Shown piece after piece: positions 25,108-35,905 of a DNA stretch of 64,000 nucleotides. The number at the start of each line of letters is the position of its first letter. The first letter of the stretch is position 1. A program made the translations under genes and the position numbers. This stretch comes from Streptococcaceae bacterium (GTDB lineage Bacteria > Bacillota > Bacilli > Lactobacillales > Streptococcaceae). The notes under the pieces are model-generated. The model was not told where the DNA came from and did no database searches. It saw nothing but the letters and a program-made list of their open reading frames with translations. The stretch covers positions 1 to 64,000 of the forward strand of contig JAISXW010000014.1 in the NCBI GenBank assembly GCA_031270325.1, given 5' to 3'.

Positions 25108-26904
25108 TCACTGCCGATCCTGCTTGTCTTGTTCGGCTTTTGACAAGACATCTTTAACCCGTTCGGCAACTTCATAGGGCACACCAGCCTCATGAATTTC
25201 TGCTGGTGTTGCGGCTTGTATCTTGTGCAATGATTTAAAAGTCCGCATTAATTTCTGTTTGCGCTTAGGACCCAGACCGGCAATGCCGTCCAATTTGCTA
25301 GAAAATGAATACTTAGACCGGACTTGCCTGTGAAAAGTAATGGCAAAGCGATGAACTTCGTCTTGAATTCGCTGCAAGAGAAAAAACTCTTGACTTTGCC
25401 GACTCAGCTGGATAACCTCTAAAGGATCGCCAAACAGCAATTCCTGCGTTTGGTGCTTCTCATTTTTTGCCAAGCCTGCAATCGGAATATCAAGCCCAAG
25501 ATTGTCTAAAATCTCCTTGGCAGCATTGATTTGCCCGACACCCCCATCCATAATAATCAAATCTGGCAATATCCCATTTTCCTTAATGGCACGGCTGTAC
25601 CGCCGACTAATCACTTCCCGCATACTAGCGTAATCATCTGGCCCGACAACAGTCTTGATTTTAAACTTACGGTAGTCTTTCTTAGCTGGTTTCCCATCCA
25701 CAAACACAACCATAGCACTCACTGGACTCGTGCCCATGATATTGGAATTATCAAAACTTTCGATTCGGTGAGGCGTAGGGATATTCATCATCACCCCGAG
25801 ATTGACCACAGCACCTTGTGTCTTTTCGATGTTCTTTTCAGCCAAATCAAACTTCTGCTGCAGACTGACGCGAGCATTTTTAGTCGCAAGATTGACCAGC
25901 TGTTTCTTTTCCCCCCGGGAGGGTTGGAAAACCTTGGTCTGTGTCAAGGCCTTGACCGATGCCAAATCAATATCAGAGGGGATGAAAATCTCCTTAGGAA
26001 TAAAATGCTCACTTTCCTTGTAGAATTGCCCGATATAGGTCAAGAAATCTTCATCTGCATCATTGTAGTAGGGAAAAAGATTGACATCTCGCTGGATGAG
26101 TTTGCCCTGTCTGACAAAGAAAACCTGCACACACATCCAGCCTTTTTCGACTGCATAGCCAAAAACATCTCGATCTTGCAAGTCTTGATTCATGACTCTT
26201 TGCTTGGTCCTGAGCGTCCCAATGCTTTTGATCAAATCACGGTATTCAGCTGCCTTTTCAAACTCAAAGGCAGCTGCGGCGGCACGCATTTTAGCATCCA
26301 ATGCTTTCACGATTTTATCCTCGCCACCATTGAGAAACTTCGTAATTTCTTCTGTCATCCCATCATAGACTTTGGGATCAACCTCAAAGACACAAGGTGC
26401 TAGACATTGATGCATATGATAATAAAGACAGACTTTATTGGGCAAAACGTGGCATTTACGCAAGGGAAAAATACGATCCAGCAAATGTTTGATTTCATTA
26501 GCCGCACCGACGTCTGGATAGGGACCAAAATAATAGGCTTTGTCCTTTTTGACCTGTCGGGTAATCAAAAGCCGCGGAAATTTTTCACGCGTTATTTTGA
26601 TGAAAGGGTAGGATTTATCATCCTTGAGCATGATATTGTATTTGGGCATATTTTCTTGGATCAGATTGATTTCCAACAACAATGCCTCAATATTCGACTC
26701 CGTGACAATAAACTCAAAATCCACAATCTCTGAGACCAAACGTTCTGTTTTGGTATCATGCGAACCACGAAAATAAGAACGCACCCGATGCTTGAGATTT
26801 TTTGCCTTGCCAACATAGATAATCGTGCCATTTTTATCTTGATGCAGATAACACCCTGGGCTATCTGGTAATAATGCTAATTTCGCTTTAATCGTTGCAT
26901 TCAT
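25108..26904 (-). CDS. uvrC: Excinuclease ABC subunit C
   Basis: [43 protein letters not shown]. Start placed at MNATIKAKL (26904). Confidence 0.97.
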   Translation of the reverse strand: MNATIKAKLALLPDSPGCYLHQDKNGTIIYVGKAKNLKHRVRSYFRGSHDTKTERLVSEIVDFEFIVTESNIEALLLEINLIQENMPKYNIMLKDDKSYPFIKITREKFPRLLITRQVKKDKAYYFGPYPDVGAANEIKHLLDRIFPLRKCHVLPNKVCLYYHMHQCLAPCVFEVDPKVYDGMTEEITKFLNGGEDKIVKALDAKMRAAAAAFEFEKAAEYRDLIKSIGTLRTKQRVMNQDLQDRDVFGYAVEKGWMCVQVFFVRQGKLIQRDVNLFPYYNDADEDFLTYIGQFYKESEHFIPKEIFIPSDIDLASVKALTQTKVFQPSRGEKKQLVNLATKNARVSLQQKFDLAEKNIEKTQGAVVNLGVMMNIPTPHRIESFDNSNIMGTSPVSAMVVFVDGKPAKKDYRKFKIKTVVGPDDYASMREVISRRYSRAIKENGILPDLIIMDGGVGQINAAKEILDNLGLDIPIAGLAKNEKHQTQELLFGDPLEVIQLSRQSQEFFLLQRIQDEVHRFAITFHRQVRSKYSFSSKLDGIAGLGPKRKQKLMRTFKSLHKIQAATPAEIHEAGVPYEVAERVKDVLSKAEQDKQDRQ

Positions 26905-26911
26905 ACGTTTC

Positions 26912-26920
26912 ATTATATCA
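26912..26920 (-). promoter_or_regulatory. Extended -10 (TG-A-TATAAT), 7 nt before uvrC ATG (26904)
   Basis: Reverse complement TTTGATATAATGAAACGTATGAATGC. Confidence 0.55.
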
Positions 26921-26922
26921 AA

Positions 26923-26960
26923 AAAACTGATAGGCAGACACCTATCAGTTTTGATACTCA
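26923..26960 (-). terminator. Terminator downstream of rpsA
   Basis: AAAACTGATAGGcagacaCCTATCAGTTTT. Confidence 0.75.
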
Positions 26961-26974
26961 GTTTAAAGGGTTAA

Positions 26975-28216
26975 TTAAAAGTTGTTAATATCGAAATCGT
27001 CACCTAAGAAATCAGCAAGTGAGAAACCTTCTTGTGTTTCTGGCAATGTGTATTCTGGTTTTGTGTTGCGACGTGGTGCACGTGGTTTAGCGTCACGACG
27101 TTGACCACCTTGGGCACTGTTACCTGAATCATTTGAGCGTTCTTTCCGCGCAGGTGCTTCAGTCAATGCTTTGATAGACAATGAGATGCGTTCTTCAGAT
27201 GGTTTAACATCAAGTACCTTGACTTGAACTGCTTGACCCACTGACAAAACGTCTTTAGCATTTTCAACACGATCCCAAGAGATTTGTGAAATGTGAACCA
27301 AACCTTCAACACCTGGGAAGATTTCAACGAAAGCACCGAAATCAGTGATCCGTTTAACCGTGCCATCAAGAACAGAATCAACTGGTGCTTTTTCTTCGAT
27401 TTCATCCCATGGACCAGGCTGTGTCGCTTTGAGTGAAAGTGACACACGGCCAGCTTCTTCATCAACTTTCAAGACTTTCACTTGAACAGTTTCACCAACT
27501 TTGACCACATCGCTAGGTTTCTTCACACGACCATGAGCCAACTCAGTCACGTGAACAAGACCGTCAACACCACCAAGATTGATGAAAGCACCAAAGTCAG
27601 TTGTCCGTGCAACAGTTCCTTCAACGATGTCTCCTTCGTGCAAGTTTTCAAAAGCTTCAGCACGTTGTTGTTTAGATTCTGCTTCAACAACTGCACGACG
27701 GCTTAAGATGAAACGTTTGTCAGCAGCATTCACTTCGATGATTTGCGCATCGAATGATTCCCCAACAAATTTCTTAGTATCACGAACAAAGTAAGTGTCA
27801 ATCATTGATGCTGGGATGAAACCACGAACACCATTGAAGTCTACTGACAAGCCGCCTTTAACGTCTTTCAAGACTTTAACAGTGACAACTTCGCCTTCTC
27901 TACCTTCAAGGTCAGCAAATGCTTTGCGTGCCGCAAGACGTTTTTCAGAGAGCAAGTAAACATTTGCACCTTCTGATTCTTTGCCGACGATTTGCTTGAC
28001 AACCAAGAGATCCTTAACGTCGCCAGATTTGACGAAGTCATTTATATCAGCGTCACGTTCATTTGTGAGTTCACGAAGCGTCAAGACCCCTTCAACACCT
28101 GTACCAACGATCGCAACCGTAGCTTGATCGCCTTCGACAGTGAGGATTTCACCGCTCACGACATCACCAACTTTAACGTCACCGACGCTGTTCAATAGTT
28201 CTTCAAATTCGTTCAT
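26975..28216 (-). CDS. rpsA: 30S ribosomal protein S1 (four S1 domains)
   Basis: Repeated S1 motifs, e.g. VARTTDFGAFINLGGVDGLVHVTELAHGRVKKPSDVV. Confidence 0.95.
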   Translation of the reverse strand: MNEFEELLNSVGDVKVGDVVSGEILTVEGDQATVAIVGTGVEGVLTLRELTNERDADINDFVKSGDVKDLLVVKQIVGKESEGANVYLLSEKRLAARKAFADLEGREGEVVTVKVLKDVKGGLSVDFNGVRGFIPASMIDTYFVRDTKKFVGESFDAQIIEVNAADKRFILSRRAVVEAESKQQRAEAFENLHEGDIVEGTVARTTDFGAFINLGGVDGLVHVTELAHGRVKKPSDVVKVGETVQVKVLKVDEEAGRVSLSLKATQPGPWDEIEEKAPVDSVLDGTVKRITDFGAFVEIFPGVEGLVHISQISWDRVENAKDVLSVGQAVQVKVLDVKPSEERISLSIKALTEAPARKERSNDSGNSAQGGQRRDAKPRAPRRNTKPEYTLPETQEGFSLADFLGDDFDINNF

Positions 28217-28341
28217 TTTTTAAAAAGTTTCCTCCAACAATTTGACTCTACATATCTTTTACGACAGATACAGTCCTAATGAACATAGTAACATAAATTT
28301 TATAAAAAAGAAAGGGTTTTAGAATAGAAATCGATTTTCTT

Positions 28342-29127
28342 TTAGATTTGGCTGGCTTGTTTCAAAAAGTCAAGGACTTCATTTGTGCGGTTTTCGTGTA
28401 GGGCATTGACGATATAAGACCCCACAATGACCCCGTCAACCGCCTGCCGAAATGCTTCGACATGGGCAAGCGATGAGACGCCAAAACCAGCCAGTACCGG
28501 CGCATCTGATAAGGCAGACAAACTTGCCAAGTGTTGGTTGAGATCCTCACGATAGGTGTGCCCTGCCCCCGTCACACCATTGACCGTCACAGCATAAATA
28601 AACCCTTCTGCATCCTTGACAAGTTCTGCTTGACGTTCGGGTCGACTGGTCAAGGTGACAAGTGGCACTAGGGCGATGTCCGTCTCCCTCAGAAATGGCG
28701 CAATCATCTGCTCATGTTCTCGTGGCACATCTGGCAAGATCAAACCCTTGACTGGCGTCGCTTTGAGGTCATTGACAAATCTTTCAATCCCATATTTGTA
28801 GATAGGATTGAGGTAGGACATGATGACTAATGGCACTGTCGTCTCAATCTTGGTCAGTGTGTCAATCACAGCTGTCAAAGTTGTCCCATTATTAAGTGAC
28901 CGAATCCCTGCTAATTCGATCACTGGCCCATCAGCCACCGGATCTGAAAAAGGAATCCCAATTTCAATCGCACTGGCACCATTCGCCGCCAACAAGGCGA
29001 TCGTTTCTGGCAATCCTGCAATGCCGTCAACATGATCCCCCGTCATGATATAAGGGACAACTAAGGTCTTACCCTCAGCTTTCAACTTTTCTAAATGTTT
29101 TCTCAACGTTTTCATCATGCTCTCCAA
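28342..29127 (-). CDS. trpA: Tryptophan synthase alpha chain
   Basis: [28 protein letters not shown]. Confidence 0.96.
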   Translation of the reverse strand: MESMMKTLRKHLEKLKAEGKTLVVPYIMTGDHVDGIAGLPETIALLAANGASAIEIGIPFSDPVADGPVIELAGIRSLNNGTTLTAVIDTLTKIETTVPLVIMSYLNPIYKYGIERFVNDLKATPVKGLILPDVPREHEQMIAPFLRETDIALVPLVTLTSRPERQAELVKDAEGFIYAVTVNGVTGAGHTYREDLNQHLASLSALSDAPVLAGFGVSSLAHVEAFRQAVDGVIVGSYIVNALHENRTNEVLDFLKQASQI

Positions 29128-29188
29128 TCATAAGGTAAAAGGGTTCTCAAACTGACGGTTGTATCAGTCGCCACCATTATTTCAATCA

Positions 29189-30388
29189 TCAAAACGCTCC
29201 TTTTTCAGCCCGTTCTTTGATTTGCGCCACATCTTTGTCCCCACGGCCACTGAGACACACAATGATGGCATCCTCTTTGCCATAACGCTTGACCAATTCT
29301 GGTAGTTGAGAAATGGCATGTGAACTTTCTAGGGCTGGAATGATGCCCTCTGTCACACAGAGCAGTTTAAACCCTGCTAAGGCTTCATCATCAGTCGCTG
29401 AGATGTATTCCGCCCGTCCGGTTTGATGCCAATGGCAATGTTCTGGCCCAAGACCCGGATAATCTAAGCCGGCTGAAATGCTATAAGCTTCCTCAACTTG
29501 ACCATTTTCATCTTGCAAAAGTCGCATGATATTGCCATGCAGGACACCGTCTGTCCCACGATTGATAGACGCAGCCGTTTCGCCACTGTCAAGACCAAGT
29601 CCGGCAGCCTCTACGCCAATCATGGCAACTGTTTCATCATTGACAAAGGGATAGAAAAGTCCGGCAGCATTTGAGCCACCGCCGACACAGGCCACGACCG
29701 CCGCAGGAAGTTTGCCCTCTTTTTCAAGAATTTGCGCCCGTGCTTCCCGACCGATAATCGACTGAAAATCTCTGACCATTTCTGGAAATGGTGCCGGCCC
29801 AGCAGCTGTCCCCAAAATATAATGCGTATCCTCGACATTTTCGACCCAGGCACGCAAGGCGGCATTGACTGCATCTTTAAGCACACTTGAGCCATCTGTA
29901 ACCGAGATGACTTCTGCCCCCAAGAGCTGCATCCGAAAGACATTCAGCTCTTGACGTTTGACATCCACCGCACCCATATAAATCTTACACTGCATGCCAA
30001 AAAGCGCTGCAGCTGTTGCAGTGGCGACACCATGTTGCCCAGCACCCGTCTCTGCAATGACTTTCTGCTTGCCCATTTTTTTAGCCAACATGACTTGGGC
30101 AAGGGCATTGTTAATCTTATGTGCGCCTGTGTGATTAAGATCTTCACGCTTGAGATAGATTTTAGCCCCACCCAACTTTTCAGTAAGATTTTTGGCAAAG
30201 TATAATGGATTTTCCCGCCCCACATAGTCTTTGAGTAGATCAGCCAACTCGGCTTGAAAAGCCTCATCTGTTTGACTCGCCTCATAGGCTGCTTTAAGTT
30301 CTTTGACAGCGTACATCAAGGTTTCTGGGACAAATGTCCCGCCGTAAGTGCCGAAGAATCCGGCTTGATCTGGTTGATTATAAGTCAT
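29189..30388 (-). CDS. trpB: Tryptophan synthase beta chain
   Basis: [34 protein letters not shown]. Confidence 0.98.
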   Translation of the reverse strand: MTYNQPDQAGFFGTYGGTFVPETLMYAVKELKAAYEASQTDEAFQAELADLLKDYVGRENPLYFAKNLTEKLGGAKIYLKREDLNHTGAHKINNALAQVMLAKKMGKQKVIAETGAGQHGVATATAAALFGMQCKIYMGAVDVKRQELNVFRMQLLGAEVISVTDGSSVLKDAVNAALRAWVENVEDTHYILGTAAGPAPFPEMVRDFQSIIGREARAQILEKEGKLPAAVVACVGGGSNAAGLFYPFVNDETVAMIGVEAAGLGLDSGETAASINRGTDGVLHGNIMRLLQDENGQVEEAYSISAGLDYPGLGPEHCHWHQTGRAEYISATDDEALAGFKLLCVTEGIIPALESSHAISQLPELVKRYGKEDAIIVCLSGRGDKDVAQIKERAEKGAF

Positions 30389-30987
30389 CTTTTGCTCTTT
30401 TCTATAAATAGTTTGATCTTCTCTAGGTCTTTCACACCATCCGTCTCCACACCACTGGAGACATCCACACCCGTCGGCTGAAAAATCGTGATCGCCTCAG
30501 CCACATTGTCAGGTGTCAGACCTCCAGCGATAAAGAAATCATAATCAGCCAGTGCCGTCAAATCGACCTTACCCCAGTCAAAAATCTTGCCACTCCCGCC
30601 GGCAAATTCAGTAGGTGGTGCATCTAGCAAAATCATATGTTGTTTGAAGGCAGCCAGTTCAGGTGGTAGTTGTCCGTCTTTAATGCCAAAGGCTTTCATG
30701 ACTGGTACCGAAATCTGATCGGCAAAAGCAGCTGTTTCTTGCCCATGCAGTTGCACCATATCTAACCCAACTGTTGCGATCGTCTGTTCAATCGTCAGCA
30801 AATCAGCATTGACAAATAAACCGACTTTTTGGACTGACTCGGGGACGAAGGATGCCAGATATTTTGCAGCTTCTGGCGTGATCTGCCGTTGACTTGGCGC
30901 AAACACAAAGCCGATATGGGTCGCACCATGTTTAACAGCTGCTTCGACCGCTGGCTGTGTGGCTAGCCCACAAATTTTAATCCACAT
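30385..30987 (-). CDS. trpF: Phosphoribosylanthranilate isomerase
   Basis: [44 protein letters not shown]. Confidence 0.96.
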   Translation of the reverse strand: MWIKICGLATQPAVEAAVKHGATHIGFVFAPSQRQITPEAAKYLASFVPESVQKVGLFVNADLLTIEQTIATVGLDMVQLHGQETAAFADQISVPVMKAFGIKDGQLPPELAAFKQHMILLDAPPTEFAGGSGKIFDWGKVDLTALADYDFFIAGGLTPDNVAEAITIFQPTGVDVSSGVETDGVKDLEKIKLFIEKSKR

Positions 30988-31747
30988 GGCGCTTCACCTG
31001 TAAAGACTGGGCAGCCGCAGTCGGATTGCCATTTGTCATCAAAGCTTCGCCGACTAGGACTGCCCGAAACGCTGGCGCAACTTTTTCCGCTTCAATCTGA
31101 GATTTGATACCGGACTCTGAGATATAGTAGCGCCCAGCTTGTTGTAGACTGACCAACTCCAAGCTGTTTTGAATGTCAACTTCAAATGTTTTGAGATTGC
31201 GATTATTCACCCCGATCAGTTCTGCGCCAATGCGATGGGCAGCGGCTAATTCTGCTGCATTGTGAACCTCAACAAGCACTTCTAGCCCAAGTGATAACGC
31301 CGTATCATAAAGGCTTTGCAATACTTGTTCATCAAGACAAGCGACAATCAAAAGAACTAGCGTTGCCCCGCTATTGACCGCACGAATCAGCTGCTTGGTG
31401 TCAATGATAAAATCTTTGTTGAGGACAGGTAGCTCGACATTTTGGGCGACCAAGCGTAAATCCTCAATCGACCCTTTAAAAAAGACAGGATCAGTCAAAA
31501 CTGAAATGGCCGAAACACCCGCTTCTTCATAGCTTTTCGCCTGAGCCAAGACATCAACAGTCAGGTTAATCGCACCAAGCGAGGGCGAGGCACGTTTGAC
31601 TTCTCCGATGACTTGCAAGCGGTCAGGATTTTCACGTAAGCGCTCAAGCAAACCCTTGACCTGTCTGACTGGCTTGGGACTTTCAAGTACCATCTCTGCC
31701 ACTTCTTGTCGCTTTTCAGCTAGAATCTTTTCAAGAAAATCTGTCAT
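30977..31747 (-). CDS. trpC: Indole-3-glycerol phosphate synthase
   Basis: VIGEVKRASPSLG; GVNNRNLKTFEVD. Confidence 0.97.
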   Translation of the reverse strand: MTDFLEKILAEKRQEVAEMVLESPKPVRQVKGLLERLRENPDRLQVIGEVKRASPSLGAINLTVDVLAQAKSYEEAGVSAISVLTDPVFFKGSIEDLRLVAQNVELPVLNKDFIIDTKQLIRAVNSGATLVLLIVACLDEQVLQSLYDTALSLGLEVLVEVHNAAELAAAHRIGAELIGVNNRNLKTFEVDIQNSLELVSLQQAGRYYISESGIKSQIEAEKVAPAFRAVLVGEALMTNGNPTAAAQSLQVKRHVD

Positions 31748-32752
31748 TTATCTCAACTCCTGCATCTCAATCAGCTTAGCCTTTGCCGAACCACTGGCAA
31801 TGACCTCACGTGCCTTAACAATCCCTGCTGCTATCGTATCGACTACCCCTGCTGCGAAAAAGCCAAGTCCCGCATTTAAAACCGTGACTTCAAGAAAAGG
31901 ACTGGCGACATTATCCAGAACACGTGTCAGAATCTCAGCATTTTCCTTGCCCTCGCCACCTCGAATCTCCTGTAAAGTCACTCGTGGCATACCAAGACTT
32001 TGATAATCAAAGCTGTCCTCTGTAATCTCGCCGCTTTCATCTAACAAGGCGTAATGGTTGACACCATCAAGACTCGCCTCATCCATATTGTTAGGCCCAC
32101 TGACGACAACAGCACGACGACGCCCCAATGATCGCAAGACTTCAGCTGTCGTTCTCAACAAATCAGGTCGTGACGTCCCAAGTAATTGGGTATCCAATTG
32201 GATTGGATTCGTAAAAGGACCAATCAGATTAAGCACCGTGCGAACTTCTAACTCTCGCCTAACGGGCATGACATAGCGCATATTGGGATGCACATACTGG
32301 GCAAAGAGAAAGACAAGCCCAGTTTGTTCAAAGATTGCTGCCAATTCATCTGCACTATGGTAGAGATTAATCCCGAGAGACTCCAAGACATCCGCTGAGC
32401 CAGATTTCGATGAGATGGAGCGGTTGCCGTGTTTGGCCATCTTGACCCCACCTGCTGCTAGGACGAAGGCTGCCGTTGTGGAGACATTAAAGGAGAATGA
32501 CAAATCGCCACCCGTCCCACAGTTATCCATAGCTGTCGTGAGTCTTGTCGGAATTTTCAAGGCTTTATCCCGAACCACTTCGACAATCCCTGCCATTTCA
32601 TCAACGGTCTCGCCTTTCATGGCAAGGGCGATTAAGATTGATGACAATTGTGAATCAGTCAGCTCGCCATTAAACATTGAATTCGCCAATTGATTGACCT
32701 CATAACGTGTGAGGTTTTCTCGATTCATCAGTTTGATTAGATTTTCTTTCAT
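31748..32752 (-). CDS. trpD: Anthranilate phosphoribosyltransferase
   Basis: DNCGTGGDLSFSFNVSTTAAFV; KHGNRSISSKSGSADVLE. Confidence 0.97.
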   Translation of the reverse strand: MKENLIKLMNRENLTRYEVNQLANSMFNGELTDSQLSSILIALAMKGETVDEMAGIVEVVRDKALKIPTRLTTAMDNCGTGGDLSFSFNVSTTAAFVLAAGGVKMAKHGNRSISSKSGSADVLESLGINLYHSADELAAIFEQTGLVFLFAQYVHPNMRYVMPVRRELEVRTVLNLIGPFTNPIQLDTQLLGTSRPDLLRTTAEVLRSLGRRRAVVVSGPNNMDEASLDGVNHYALLDESGEITEDSFDYQSLGMPRVTLQEIRGGEGKENAEILTRVLDNVASPFLEVTVLNAGLGFFAAGVVDTIAAGIVKAREVIASGSAKAKLIEMQELR

Positions 32753-32770
32753 TTGATAGCCTTTCTCTCC

Positions 32771-33328
32771 TTAGAGGGTCACAAAATTTTCAATCATCCG
32801 CAAGCCATCTGGTGTTCCGATACTTTCGGGATGATACTGCATACCGAAAATCGGTAGCGTTTGATGTTGAATCGCCATGATTTCCTGATCGTCTGTTGTT
32901 TTGGATAGGATATCAAAGGCTTCTGGCATTTCTGAAATCACAATCGAGTGATAACGCATGATGGGATACTGGTTAGGTAACTCAGCTAATAATGGCGACG
33001 GCTTTAACGTCTCTGCGATTGAGGTTTTGCCGTGCATGATCCGCTTGGCTAAGGCCAACTTCCCACCAAAGACTTCTGCGATGGCTTGATGCCCCAGACA
33101 AATCCCCAAGAGTGGTTTCTGACCCGCAAAATCACGAATCAACTGCGGCATCTTCCCTGCATCTCGAGGCCAACCGGGTCCCGGAGATAGTACGATTTTG
33201 TCGGCTGTTTGGGCGACTTGTTCAAGTCTCTCATCATCATTTCTGACCACTTCAACCGTGTCAAACTCGCCAATGTATTGGGCGAGATTATAGGTAAAGC
33301 TATCGTAATTATCAACTAATAAAATCAT
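32771..33328 (-). CDS. trpG: Anthranilate synthase component II (glutamine amidotransferase)
   Basis: ILLVDNYDSFTYNLAQY; PLLGICLGHQAIAEVFGG. Confidence 0.96.
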   Translation of the reverse strand: MILLVDNYDSFTYNLAQYIGEFDTVEVVRNDDERLEQVAQTADKIVLSPGPGWPRDAGKMPQLIRDFAGQKPLLGICLGHQAIAEVFGGKLALAKRIMHGKTSIAETLKPSPLLAELPNQYPIMRYHSIVISEMPEAFDILSKTTDDQEIMAIQHQTLPIFGMQYHPESIGTPDGLRMIENFVTL

Positions 33329-34688
33329 GACTTTCTCCAATCTTGGTCATCGCTTTGGCTTTATTGAGTGTTTCTTGATATTCATTCTCTGGGATACTAT
33401 CAAAGACAATCCCCGCACCAGCTTGGGCGTGTGCTTGCCCATCTTTTAGCACCATGGTTCGCAAGGCAATGGCAAAATCCATATCCGAGTTGCTAGAGAG
33501 GTAGCCGATCGCCCCCGCATAAATCCCACGTTTTGTTTTCTCTAATTCATAAATCCGTTGCATGGCTCTGATTTTCGGCGCACCGGATACTGTCCCAGCT
33601 GGCAAAGTGGCTTTGAGCGCTGCCAAACTCGACACCGTGTCAAGCAGCTGCCCTTTGACGACACTGGTCAAGTGCATGACATAACGGAAATACTCGACCG
33701 CCATATATTTGGTGACTTTGACCGTACCAATTTTAGAAATCTTACCAATATCATTGCGCCCGAGGTCGACCAACATCCGGTGTTCTGCTAGTTCTTTTTG
33801 ATCCGTCAGTAACTCCTCAGCCAAGTCCCTATCCTCTGCTTCATTTTGCCCACGAGGTCGTGTGCCTGCGATTGGATTCGTCGTGACCACGCCATTTTTG
33901 ACAGAAACCAAACTTTCCGGACTAGCCCCCATAATCTGATAATCACCAAAATCTAGGAAATACAGATAATTAGACGGATTCGTCAAGCGGAGATTGCGAT
34001 AATAATCAAAGGGGTTGCCAGTGATTGCACTCGTCAACCGTTGACTGAGGACGACTTGGAATATATCGCCATTCTTGATATAAGTCTTGGCCTGCTCGAC
34101 CATTGCCATAAACTCACTTTTTTCAGTATTGGCGCTAAAGGACAGGGGACTGAGCTTGACTGTCTCAAACTCCGCCTGATGCGGTCGTGTCAAATTTGAT
34201 AAAACTAGCTCTAGCGCCGCTGTCAACTCATGGGCTGAGCGACCGCTGTAAAGATCAGACTCGACAATCGTCAGCTGTTCTTTTTTGTGGTCGAAAATCA
34301 AATAAGACTCATAGAGAAAGAAATGCAAATCTGGTGTGCCAATCTCATCTTTGGGAATCTGACCAATGTTTTCATAAAGCGAAATTGTATCATAACTGAC
34401 AAACCCAATCGCACCACTCGTAAACGGCAGATCTGAGGTCTCTTTGTCTTTAACCGTCAGTTTTTCCAAGTAATTTAAAGGGTCACCCGACTTGACTTGA
34501 CCATTATCGGTCAGCACCCCATCCTGATATTTAATCTCGTGAACGGGATGATAGGCAATCATCGAATAGCGCGCGTTCTCTTTCTCTCTAGGAATCGACT
34601 CTAAAATAATCTTATGGCCCACATCCAATCGTAAATAGGCTAAAATCGGTGTGATAATGTCCGCATTAATCGTTTTTCTTACTCTCAT
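33312..34688 (-). CDS. trpE: Anthranilate synthase component I
   Basis: PIAGTRPRGQNEAEDRDLAEELLTDQKELAEHRMLVDLGRNDIGK. Confidence 0.97.
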   Translation of the reverse strand: MRVRKTINADIITPILAYLRLDVGHKIILESIPREKENARYSMIAYHPVHEIKYQDGVLTDNGQVKSGDPLNYLEKLTVKDKETSDLPFTSGAIGFVSYDTISLYENIGQIPKDEIGTPDLHFFLYESYLIFDHKKEQLTIVESDLYSGRSAHELTAALELVLSNLTRPHQAEFETVKLSPLSFSANTEKSEFMAMVEQAKTYIKNGDIFQVVLSQRLTSAITGNPFDYYRNLRLTNPSNYLYFLDFGDYQIMGASPESLVSVKNGVVTTNPIAGTRPRGQNEAEDRDLAEELLTDQKELAEHRMLVDLGRNDIGKISKIGTVKVTKYMAVEYFRYVMHLTSVVKGQLLDTVSSLAALKATLPAGTVSGAPKIRAMQRIYELEKTKRGIYAGAIGYLSSNSDMDFAIALRTMVLKDGQAHAQAGAGIVFDSIPENEYQETLNKAKAMTKIGESHDFIS

Positions 34689-34734
34689 CGCTTACTCTTT
34701 CTATCTGGCAACGGCTAACCCTACCAAATGATAC

Positions 34735-34990
34735 AAAAAATCCTCGACGAAATCATCACAATTTCGTCGAGGACGTGCTAACACGCGGTGCCACCTCAAT
34801 GATAGAGAAATAACCTTTCTCTAACGCTCATCGCCCTCAAACAAGGGCTTGTGCGGTATCGGGCACTCACGTGATTCTTATCGTTTGGAATCAAAGTTGA
34901 GCCATCTGCTCACACTCGGCAGCCCATTCACTTGATCGCACTCTTGTCTCGCAATGACCGACAAGTCCCTGAAAGTCCTCTATCAAGCTA
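34735..34990 (-). promoter_or_regulatory. T-box riboswitch leader of the trp operon
   Basis: Reverse complement has T-box GAGGTGGCACCGCG, terminator CCTCGACGAAAT..ATTTCGTCGAGGATTTTTT, and a GTGAATGGGCTGCC segment with a possible UGG specifier. Confidence 0.88.
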
Positions 34991-35010
34991 CTTCTTCTGC
35001 TAATAGGTAA

Positions 35011-35039
35011 ATTTTACGACTATTCTGATAGATTGTCAA
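35011..35039 (-). promoter_or_regulatory. trp operon promoter TTGACA-N17-TAAAAT
   Basis: Reverse complement TTGACAatctatcagaatagtcgTAAAAT. Confidence 0.75.
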
Positions 35040-35046
35040 GTCAAAC

Positions 35047-35821
35047 CTGATAGAAAAGTTTGACGAGCTCGTTAAAAGTTCGGGCGACCTCGTCAAACAT
35101 GAGGACAGCCTCATTAAAAGTAAGGATAATCTCGTTAAAAGTGTGGGCTGCCTCCTAAAAAGCGAGAGCGTTCTCGTTAAAAGCGAGGACAACCTCGTAA
35201 AAGCTAGGATATCCTAGTAAAAAGTGAGGACGGTCTCGTAAAAAGTGAAAGCATCCTAGTAAAAAGTGAGGACGGTCTCGTAAAAAGTGAAAGCACCCTA
35301 GAAAAAAGCTAGGGCGTTCTAGTAAAAAGTGAAAGCATCCTAGAAAAAAGCTAGGGCATTCTAGTAAAAAGTGAAAGCACCCTAGAAAAAAGCTAGGGCA
35401 TTCTAGTAAAAAGTGAAAGCATCCTAGAAAAAAGCTAGGCTATCCTAGTAAATAACTAGGGCAGCCTAGTAAAAAGCTAGGATAACCTAGTAAATAACTA
35501 GGGCAGCCTAGTAAAAAGCGAGTATATCCTAGTAAATAACTAGGACAGCCTAGTTAAAAGTGAGAACAGCCTCGTAAAAGCAAGGGCATTCTAGTTAAAA
35601 GCGAGGGCATTCTAGTTAAAAGTGAGGACAGTCTTGTAAAAGCGAGGGCATTCTAGTTAAAAGTGAGAACAGCCTCGTAAAAAGCGAGGGTGGTCTCGTA
35701 AAAAAGTGAGACAAACCTAGTAAAAAACGAGAGCGTTCTCGTAAAAAGTGAAAGCAGGCCCATTAAAAGCGACATCAGCCTCGTTAAAAATGAGGTCGAC
35801 CTCATTAAACGTGACATCAAC
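35047..35821. repeat. Intergenic tandem array C: about 37 units of 21 bp, consensus ctagtaaaaagygagggcakc
   Basis: Hand segmentation gives 33 units of exactly 21 bp, three of 20 and one of 22. Many units contain CTMG-taaaaag-CKAG inverted repeats. Confidence 0.93.
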
Positions 35822-35841
35822 TGAATGGGCAGCTCACATCA

Positions 35842-35874
35842 AAAAAGAACAGACGGGCATCTGTTCTTTTTGCT
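35842..35874 (-). terminator. Terminator downstream of alaS
   Basis: AAAAAGAACAGAcgggcaTCTGTTCTTTTT. Confidence 0.8.
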
Positions 35875-35905
35875 GATGATCAAGGCTTGACCGATTGAAA
35901 TCCGC

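Noticed and set aside
25531-26403. 290-aa plus-strand ORF antisense to uvrC
   Set aside because: uvrC is clearly coding on the minus strand; no recognisable domain on the antisense frame.
28342-34688. Trp operon as an unusual arrangement
   Set aside because: Complete trpEGDCFBA order with a T-box leader is standard for Firmicutes of this type.
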